A stretch of DNA of 64,000 nt from positions 12,541,001 through 12,605,000 of the forward strand of contig NC_088308.1 in the NCBI RefSeq assembly GCF_910592395.1, written 5' to 3'. The DNA comes from Lineus longissimus. Taxonomy: Eukaryota > Nemertea > Pilidiophora > Heteronemertea > Lineidae. The translations under genes were made by a program, and so were the position numbers. Under the pieces are notes generated by a model. The model was not told where the DNA came from. It searched no databases and saw only the letters and a program-made list of their open reading frames with translations. Shown piece by piece: positions 54,519 to 62,589 of this stretch. Numbering within the stretch: the stretch's first letter is position 1; each line of letters opens with the position of its first letter.

Positions 54519-54696
54519 ATTTCTCATCAACTTCACAGAGGATCCAACGATAGAAGAATGGCAAGGATTTTTATGGGCAGGCTTGTTCTTTTTTTCTGCG
54601 ATTATACAGTCCCTTTTCCTACACCAGCTATATTTCTGGACCTCTAGAGTTGGTTTAAGACTTAAGGCTTGTCTTGTATCTGCTCTTTATAGGAAG
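54519..54696 (+). CDS. ABCC1-like: ABCC exon 8: TMD1 helix and coupling region
   Basis: 178 bp, starting in phase 2 and ending in phase 0, acceptor ATGTGATTTCAG and donor GTAGGT. It encodes FLINFTEDPTIEEWQGF (family pattern LLIKFV-D-PDWQGY), a membrane helix (LWAGLFFFSAIIQSLFLHQL), and YFWTSRVGLRLKACLVSALY followed by RK, the conserved ExxVGMRIKTAVIGAVYRK-type cytosolic coupling segment. The first A completes AGA (Arg) begun in exon 7. Confidence 0.94.
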
Positions 54697-55222
54697 GTAG
54701 GTTCATTTCAGATAATTATGTGCATCTTTGTGGTTTCAAATGACTTTCAAGTCATAATTTGTCCCGACAATGCCTGAGCATGAGTTGACATGGGGTGCTC
54801 AAGACAGGCCTGGCTGGCACAGACTCCTCGATGCCTCATCTTTTTATAGAGCAACATGCTATATATTGAACAACAAAACTTTCAGGAGATCTTTTGAATA
54901 TTCTGTAGTCCTCGTGGCTATAGGGCTGTGTCAGAATTGCAGAAGATAAACCATTTGAACCCTGGTGGCGGTTATAGCAGCCTGGCATGCCTGAGGGACC
55001 ATGACTTACCGAGCATAAAAGCGATTCTTTTGGTTTCGCAATTAGACAGTAGATGTCTCCCCTAAATGTTTTGAGATTGTAAGCAACAATAAATAATAGG
55101 TAATTGGCCCTAAATTCCTTATTTCTTGATGGATTTTAGTTCTTAAAATTGAAAACTCAGAAAATTGAGCTTTTTTTCGTGCACTTCAATGAATAAATTA
55201 AAAAACTAACATAGCTTTTATA
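54697..55222. other. Intron sequence, nothing recognised
   Basis: No element ends, exon or notable repeat found before the R-type element at 55228. Confidence 0.45.
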
Positions 55223-55227
55223 TTTTT

Positions 55228-58008
55228 GGCTCACCTCGTGAGTCTATGAGATGACGTGGCGTCCATCCTCGTCATCCACTGGCGGCATATGTTAGCACGG
55301 CACGATTCATAACCGCTTGAGGTCAGGGCTTAAAACTTTGTACACATATACACTGGGCCCTCGGGCGAGTCACACCAAATTTTTCCAAAATTATGCTTGG
55401 TTTGGCCACCAAGTGGCTAAATGCAAAAACAGAAAACATGCAATAGGACCGATGATTTTGGTAAGATTTACATGAATTTTTTTTTGTAGGTACTCCTAGC
55501 AATGATACATCATATCCTACGGGTTTGTGATTTTTGTCCTATTTTTCAAGGTCACAGAGGTCAAAGTCGGCTAAATCACCGATAGGGTGCACGTTTTGTT
55601 TCTATTTGAGCTAGAAGGTTCAAAACTAGTGTGGACATGTATCTAGGAATCCTCTATTCTACCCCAAAAATTTGGACCGCTTGGACATCATTTCTCAGAG
55701 GATTCAAATGAATCCAATCTGCCAATTTTTTAAAACGATTGGATGTCAAGATGAAGACAAAAATTTATTTAGTACTGGTTTGCGCCACACGTTGGTGTTA
55801 TTGACCACTGAATGATTTTGGAATTAAATGGGGTGGGATCCCTGCGCTGACATGGCTGCCCATTTAGAATATCTTTACTGGAGAGGACTGCTTTATAAAA
55901 TCCACAAAAATCTTCAAGATGCCGATTAAAATATCATCAGCTGATATTATTCAACATCAATGGGGAGTCAATAAAGCTTTCTGGGTGATTATGTTGTTTG
56001 ATTTTATTGTATTTCCTCGAGAAAAGTGCAAGAAATCAGCAAATTTTCTACCGAATTTTGAACCTAGGACATCAGCACAGCTGGCAGGGAAGTGACAAAC
56101 GAACAGGGACAACGATCGTTCGATTCAACAGGTATGTTTGTTTTCTTTAATATTTGGATCATTGCTTCAACTCTGTTTATTTCTGGCCTCATCGTTAAGT
56201 ACATGTAGGTTTTTAGACAAGTTTGTTATTAAACTGATAGTTCACGATCAGCGTTCACAGTGCATTACACATAGTTACATGAGATAGCGTGACTAGCTGG
56301 CCACTTGGATTATTTTCATTTATTCTATCTCGTCCATCAACTCCACCTTTTGGCTGAATGTGTAGCTGTGAAGCAAAAGGATTTCGGGAATTGATTTCAT
56401 CATGAGCACATTAGGTTTACTGCTTTATCGATAGTTATGAGATATTTTGTATCACAGGTAGATATATGTACTTCTCCCACTGCACTTTTTCTCTTTTCAG
56501 TGATGAATAATCAATTCGAGCTAATTTTTAGTTGATTTCTGGGAAATATTGTATCATTTCCCAGTTCCCTGTAGAGCCTTGTGTGGTGATCAAGATGGCT
56601 GCTTGCTGAGTCTGGATTCTGTTATGTTCTATGTTGATAGGCTAACTAATATTGCTCCCAAAGTCTCACTAGGTCACGGTAAGTGCTTGGCGATGTTTGA
56701 TAGTTCATCTTAGGTCTATCCATTAACAAATAGAATGGGTTTTTTTTCAATGTGTGGCATGATAATTGAGCAGAATTTGCTCTGTCTCCCAAATCTGACA
56801 AATCAAAATGACAGCTGATCACTCCGATGTTATAAGGCCTGGAATTCTGCACAAGTACTCAGAAAATATTGAATGAATTCAGTGAAAGACAGCTCAGAAT
56901 CATTGTCAGGGTTCTAATTCATTGATCTGAAGCAAAAGAATTGTCAGGGTTGGGATGAGAACTCCAAATTTTTATTTTTACTCAGTCTGGAAAAAAGTCA
57001 TCGTACTTTCAAAATGTACATGCAGCGTCATGCATCATTGATGTTTACAAATATACATGCCTAGGATTGTCAGTGTGTTGAAAACCAAAACCATTCCTTG
57101 TGCCCTAGATTGATCAGTGATAGAGGCCTGTACACACCAAGCAGAGGAAGCCACTGCTGGCCACAACAAACAGGAACAAACCAGCACAGCGGCAAACAAT
57201 AGTTGAAAAGGCCACACGGTCGCACACCGCGTGTTCTTTTGTTAATTGTGCCTATATTGAGGTTTGTCTGGGCCAGCAGAGGCTTCCTCTGCCTGGTGTA
57301 AAGGGGTCTATTCAGAGCCAGAGTATCAACTGATGTTAAAACCCCCCCTTCCCAAAAATATTTTCAATTTTTTTGGTCGCATGACATGAAATAGAAAAAC
57401 TGACCAAGAAAGCAGTAGGCTAATTGCATTCAATTCTATGCTTTGCCCCAGCTTTAGTACTGTTTGGCAAAATGGCGGATTGCCGCCTGTAAGATTAGCG
57501 TATTCAGACATGTGCGCTTTATTATGTTTTACAGGGATGATCGACAGTGGTTGCATTTCAACGTTTCGGTGACCACATAACAAATGACCGAAAGAGAGGA
57601 GCGGAGCTACTTTCATAGAACCAGAAGAACACCTCGCACCTCCCATCCAACATCAGTGCTCACCTGCGCAGTCATCAGAAGAACCAATCGATTCTAGTAT
57701 TTCATTTTTTTCACTGTAATACTTAACTCAAAATAAAAATATGTTAACAGTATGTGGCAGTTGCTTTACAAAAAAGTCAGTGTGTCAGTTAAGTTTTTAC
57801 TCACTATAATCAATGTGGGCTAAGAAAATCCTACCCCTTGGACTTGGTCCTCGCCTTGCACTTTGCAACTGGTTAGTTTGGCTTAGGCTGGAACATGTTC
57901 ACTGGATTAAATTGACATCAATGACCAAAACTGTTCTCCCCATATCCACTGCAAATGACATGCATTAATGTAACCCGAGGTGAGCACATGGTCCCTGGAC
58001 CATTTCAT
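55228..58008 (+). mobile_element. Helentron-like element R11 (GGCTCACCTCG ends)
   Basis: The 5' end is TTTTT then GGCTCACCTCGTGAGTC and TATGAG. The 3' end is CCGAGGTGAGCAC followed by a perfect 7-bp-stem hairpin ATGGTCC CT GGACCAT and TTCATT. GCTCACCTCG is inverted as CGAGGTGAGC near the 3' end. It contains AGGTCACAGAGGTCA at 55549-55563 and a transcription-unit module whose last exon is homologous to that of H1/H2/H4, although the termini belong to another family. Confidence 0.8.
56090..57745 (+). ncRNA. Candidate two-exon transcription unit carried by R11
   Basis: Donor CAACAG/GTATGTT at 56132, acceptor ATTATGTTTTACAG at 57534. The last exon (57535 onward: GGATGATCGACAGTGG, AACGTTTCGGTGACCACATA) matches the terminal exon of the H1 module, with AATAAA at 57732-57737. 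The first exon is not homologous to H1. The intron would be about 1.4 kb. Confidence 0.38.
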
Positions 58009-58649
58009 TATTTTTTCATTTGTTTCAAAAAGGGTGTCCTGTGGGAGGGGGGAGAGGGTGCTGAAAAGACCCCAGGGAAAAAGAAAGAAAAAAAGCTATA
58101 ATATTCAGTAATAAAGCTTTATTAGCTACGCTGGCTTCCAGCGGAGCTTATGGTTTGTACTGGAACTGGCCGAAAGTAGTGCCAGCAAAATAGTTGCATT
58201 TTCATCCGAATTTGCTGTAGCTGGGCCAGAAAATGTGCAGGGATACCAATATTTTGAACTCTTGTTTCGATAGGATTATAGCAATTCACAGCAGAATGAC
58301 TAAACGCCCCGTAATTGGCGGTAATTGGAAGATTTTAAGCTTGAAATTGTCGTCTGGTCAAAAGTGGCAAAACGACCTTGATCCTACCTGTCTCTGTAAT
58401 GTACTGAACGCGCTACAGATAAGGCATTGTCCTAAGGCATTGCAGCCGAGGCTGATAAAGTGATGGCCATTTTGCGAATGTATATAGAGTGTGTACGTTC
58501 ACTTCAAAACATAGTTCCAATCTAAATTTTTCATAACGAGCAGTTAGAAAGTGGTATTTCCCTATATTTTGATTCTCTATGTTTTGTGGGGTGATTTTGT
58601 CTAATTCTTATTAATATTGCCGATAAAAGACACGTAGAGAAACCCAGAT

Positions 58650-59975
58650 TCATGTGCTCAGTTCATCTACCTACGATGGACGTTTTGACAGAAAACCAGG
58701 GTGAGTTTTCTCTGTATTTTCTCTTGATTTGCTCGTTACAATTGGCCATGACAACTGTTATTTGAAATGTCATAGTATAGAATGACTCCCGTAGCTTGTT
58801 TACATGGGAAGTGTTACCGTTTTTGGCTTTCTGTCTCGTTAAATTTGCTCAGTCATTGAGTCGAAGTCGAAGATCAAAACACACATGAACGCCATAGTAC
58901 ATTTTATACACAAAACGGTGTTGCAAAAAATTCTTCCCAATCATCAGAATGAAATAATCGTAATACTTCACAATTATCTATTACACATAATATAACAACT
59001 ACAGGGGAATGACTTTGAAATCCAGACAAAACTTTATTATAAGAATAGCGTCTTTGTATTTATAAACATCATCGACGTAATCAAAACAAAGCCGAACGCT
59101 AGATGAACAAACATGGCGAACCGCTTCACAAGAAGCTGACGTTTTCTCATGTTTCTTGTCAAAATAACAATGATATCGTACACCTTTGATAGTGACACTG
59201 GTCAGAGTACACAATTAATAGCGACGAAGTAGTATGCTGGAATTGCGAGGTATTTTCAACGAACAATAAAACTGCCATTCCATCTCAGTCTATGCTGATA
59301 CGGAAAACCGTGGGGAGCTGCATGAACTGGGCCTACATTATTTACCATACATCACAGTTACATACCCGATACCGGTACATGAACAAATGCAATACACTGC
59401 AACATATGTGCAGGGATGTAAAGTATGCATTGCAAGTCATGTGTCCAAACTCTACCAAGGTGAACGTTAGTAAATAAGGGTGAACTTTTCAAATTTAACT
59501 TTATTTTATCCCCCCCCCCACCAGTTCACTAGTTTTTCACAAAAGTTTTGATATTTTTTTGTACATTTATGTTTTACCTTACCACTAACATGAACAACAA
59601 GCCATACAGGGTTGTATATCCTCTCACAGTTTTCGCGTATCAACACAGACTACTCATTGTTTTTGTAACATAATCGGGAATGTTGATAATAAATATCTTA
59701 TTTTGATGGTGTTTTTTTACAAAGTGATATTTTTTCTCATGTTTACAGGTTGATGCAGTCTATAATCTACGAGTCATTCCGGTCGTCTCAACTGGCAAAG
59801 TGGTGTTGCTGTGCATGCTGTGGAACTGGTGAAACGAAACCAATCAACCAGTCAGCCTTGAGATTGACAGGATTGGGGAAGAAGACACTGTATCTTAGCT
59901 GATTTGTCGTTCACGTTTTGGTCTTGTTTTACTGTATTATACAAGTTGATTGAATAAAGAAGCCTTGAAATTGAA
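58650..59975 (+). ncRNA. Candidate two-exon transcription unit carried by H8
   Basis: Donor AACCAGG/GTGAGTT at 58701, acceptor TCTCATGTTTACAG at 59748, last-exon-like segment beginning GTTGATGCAGTC, and AATAAA at 59953-59958. No sequence match to the H1 module was seen, only the same layout and position within the element. Confidence 0.38.
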
Positions 59976-60016
59976 TAGGCATCTCTGAATTTTTATTTAT
60001 TATAATATTAAAAAAT

Positions 60017-60262
60017 AAAACTGATCGATATAAGAGAAGAGCGTGATGTATGAGACGTTATCATGCCTGATGTTACAATCAAGTAAGACTTCGTTGTAGC
60101 CTGATTGATATAAGAGAAGCGGGTGATGAAAGAGACGGCATCATGCCTCATGTCACAATCAAGTAAGATACCGCATTGTAGCCTGATTGATATGAGAGTA
60201 GAGAGGGTGATGTTAGAGATGGCATCATGCCTCATGTCACAATCTAGAGACTGCATTGTAGC
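60017..60262 (+). repeat. ~80-bp tandem repeats, three units
   Basis: Units share CTGATYGATATRAGAG, GGCATCATGCCTCATGTCAC and GCATTGTAGCC. The minus-strand frame through them is periodic and not called as a gene. Confidence 0.85.
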
Positions 60263-60284
60263 CTTATGGGAGGGAATAGGGCAG

Positions 60285-60690
60285 TGTCACAGGAACTAAT
60301 CTAAACAAAAAGGTAATGAAGGAGAGATTTGCACTGACATACTTTTATGACCTTCTGCCCTCTTTAAGACTGTTATAGCTAAAGTAGTCGTGTTTGGTAT
60401 CGAAATAAAGATAATGAACAGTAGGTTTGTGCTAACCCATTTTCATTACCAACTGACCTACTTGGGGACGGTTACAGCGAAAGGTGTCATCCGTGTTTGA
60501 TATCAAACTAAAAGTGTTTAAAAGTAGGTTTACCCTGATATACTTTTATGACTCACTAAACACTGTTGGAGGAAGGCAGTCGCGTTAATGGTATCAAACT
60601 AAAGGTATTGAAAGAGCAGTTTGGCACTGGCGTGCTTAAACACAGTTGGAGCAAAGGCACTGAAGGTATTGAAGAGCGGATGTGACAAAA
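60285..60690 (+). repeat. ~120-bp tandem repeats, about three and a half units
   Basis: Units share TTTGGTATCRAAMTAAAG, AGTAGGTTTRCRCTGA and ACTTTTATGAC with moderate divergence. Confidence 0.7.
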
Positions 60691-61070
60691 GAACCCCTCA
60701 ACTACTTCATTCACTGCAGTTCAAATAAAACCTTCACAACTGTCATCCACCCTAGGGGCCAAATTCATTAGACGTGTGTAACTTCTCCCTGATTAGTTAT
60801 AGGGCCAATTCATATTCTGTGAAGATTTACATGAAGGACCTGAATCTGTCTATTCTGTAGTTAAACGCTGTTTTAAGCTGAACGCCCTTCATGAATTTGG
60901 CCTCATTTGTCTAAGCTTGATTCTATCTAGTCTGTCCACATCTCCCTATCTACCATAAACCTACATTCTGGTACTCGCATATACTACTTGCTACATTTTC
61001 TTGTCATTCATCTCATTCCTTGCTATTAAATTCCGCCAGCATAGCTATTCAGGCCGCCAGGCCTCTAGTT

Positions 61071-61334
61071 CTACTAAAAGCAGGAGGATAGATGAATACA
61101 GTACAGTTTAATTTATGAAGCTACCTCTTCTATTTTTTTTGAAATTTCTCTTTTGAAAGACCCAAAAATGCCCCCAGGAACTTAGGGGTTAAGGACTATT
61201 GTAAAGGATAAATGTTGATGCATATGCCAGCCTTATACACCTTTTACCCATCAGCTTGAGAAGGCAGAGTGGTATTGTGATGGGGAGCATCTTTCTGCTA
61301 TTACAGAAGTTGTGTGTTTTCTTTTATGTTTTAG
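61071..61334. other. Intron sequence before exon 9
   Basis: No additional feature recognised between the end of H8 and the exon 9 acceptor. Confidence 0.45.
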
Positions 61335-61589
61335 GGTTTAACTGTTAGCCCTGAAGCCGAGAAAGGGACTTCTGTGGGAGAGATTGTTAACCTGATGTCT
61401 GTGGATGTTGAGAGAATAGAGGATGCTACCATATGGTCATGGATAGCTTGGTCATCACCCTTCCAGATCATTATAGCCCTGTGGTTGCTTTGGAATGAAC
61501 TTGGAGTGGCTATCCTTGCCGGTCTTGGAGTCATGGTGCTTTTACTACCATTTAATGGTTGTCTAGCAAGTTGGGTTGAAAAATACCAG
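61335..61589 (+). CDS. ABCC1-like: ABCC exon 9: TMD1 helices
   Basis: 85 codons, phase 0-0, acceptor TTTTATGTTTTAG and donor GTGAAC. It contains the family block SVGEIVNLMSVDVERIEDA (pattern TVGEIVNLMSVDAQRFMDL), then two adjacent membrane helices with SSPFQIIIALWLLWNELG, VAILAGLGVMVLLLPFNG, and VEKYQ at the end (pattern KTKTYQ). The frame stays open about 95 bp past the donor without family resemblance, which supports ending the exon at KYQ. Confidence 0.95.
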
Positions 61590-61961
61590 GTGAACGTAGC
61601 ACATAATCCTTTTCTTGCAAATCAAAAGGTTCAAGATATTGCCTCAAAAACATTTACAAGCCGGCAAAAAACCCTATGCAGATGAGCTGGAGATGCTGTT
61701 GTGGAAGTGATGCTATTTACACTTAAGTGTAGTTGGTGACATGCTCTCCAACCATGAGATGTTCCCTCAAGGATTTGGAGAGGTAACAGCAGCAATACTT
61801 TTCGGTCAAGCCCATGACCTCTTGATTGTCAGCCTGCTGTGAATAATTTCCTTTGCTGCTGTAGTATTTATTTATATCAAATGGTTTGCCATGACCTCAA
61901 TTGTCATGGTAGGTGCTGATGAGAATCAACTTATTAACTTCATAAACCCTTACCATTACAG

Positions 61962-62027
61962 CAAAAACAAATGGAACTCAAAGATAGTCGCATCAAGTTA
62001 ATGACACAAGTGTTAAGTGGGATAAAG
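61962..62027 (+). CDS. ABCC1-like: ABCC exon 10: cytosolic coupling helix
   Basis: 22 codons, phase 0-0, acceptor CTTACCATTACAG and donor GTAAGA. It encodes QKQMELKDSRIKLMTQVLSG followed by IK, the conserved HMKxKDxRIKLMNEILNGIK segment that contacts the first nucleotide-binding domain. A short exon, but the match to family is unambiguous. Confidence 0.94.
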
Positions 62028-62451
62028 GTAAGAAATACTTTTTGGTCGATCTATATATTTTCGTCAGATAAATCATGCAACCTGATACTGGGTAGCGTCT
62101 GAGATGGGCGTGGTGGTCTAATACCAATTTCTCTTTGACCATTTAAGTTTGGTGATATCGTATGGACTGCTTTTGAGCAGGAAGCCAAGTTTCCTTTGGC
62201 TAGCTGTCATTTTTCAACTGGGTGTTTGGTTAGTGCTCAGACAGATTTCAAATGTGCAACTTTTGAAATGTCTAGGGGTTTTTTCGGAGGTGGTGCATTA
62301 AAAAATGGGACCTTGTGATTTCCAGGCGTATTCAAGGTGTCAAGATCGATAGTGCTGCTGAGGACATTTCTTCCTTTACAGTTCTGGATGTGTTGAGTTA
62401 TTCAAAAGTCAGCAAGGTTGTTATTAACTTCTACTTTGTTTCTGTCCTCAG
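62028..62451. other. Intron between exons 10 and 11
   Basis: Nothing recognised beyond the splice signals. Confidence 0.5.
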
Positions 62452-62589
62452 GTACTTAAGCTGTACACATGGGAGGCATCTTTTCAGGAAAAGGTTAACA
62501 GGATTAGAGAGCAAGAACTTGACAACATCAAAAAGATAGCATGGGGAAATGCCGTCATCAATTTCTCTTGGACTTGTTGCCCATTTGCG
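62452..62589 (+). CDS. ABCC1-like: ABCC exon 11: TMD1, continuing helix
   Basis: 46 codons, phase 0-0, acceptor TTTCTGTCCTCAG and donor GTATGG. It reads VLKLYTWEASFQEKVNRIRE (pattern VLKLYAWExxFxxKVxxIRxxEL), QELDNIKKIAW, and the start of the next membrane helix (VINFSWTCCPFA, pattern FTWVCTPFLV). This is the last exon found in the window; the following exons should encode the last TMD1 helix and the first nucleotide-binding domain. Confidence 0.95.

Larger units (their letters stand above)
58134..61070 (+). mobile_element. Helentron-like element H8 (AGCTACGCTGGC ends)
   Basis: 5' hairpin AGCTACGCTGG CTT CCAGCGGAGCT then TATGG. At the 3' end GCCAGCATAGCTATTC (AGCTACGCTGGC inverted, one difference), hairpin AGGCC GCCA GGCCT and CTAGTT. 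CTAG after the hairpin matches the classical Helitron CTRR signal. Length 2.9 kb; it carries a module and two tandem-repeat blocks. Confidence 0.75.
10641..62589 (+). other. ABCC1-like: ABCC1/MRP1-like ABC transporter gene, partial (11 exons in window)
   Basis: Eleven exons, each with AG acceptor and GT donor, join in one frame. Every phase matches its neighbour, including two phase-2 junctions that split Lys codons and one that splits an Arg codon. The product follows long ABCC proteins in order: TMD0 helices, the L0/lasso linker, then TMD1 up to the coupling-helix region. Family knowledge: such proteins are ATP-driven plasma-membrane exporters of organic anions, glutathione conjugates and drugs. 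The CFQNTVLVWVPC block is very close to ABCC1. The start exon, the rest of TMD1, both nucleotide-binding domains and TMD2 are not in view, so ABCC2/3/6-type identity cannot be excluded. Introns reach 13 kb and are packed with transposons in the sense orientation. Confidence 0.93.

Noticed and set aside
57035-57217. Minus-strand 60-codon frame resembling a signal peptide
   Set aside because: Lies in the intron of the R11 module, no splice context, hydrophobic run by composition only.
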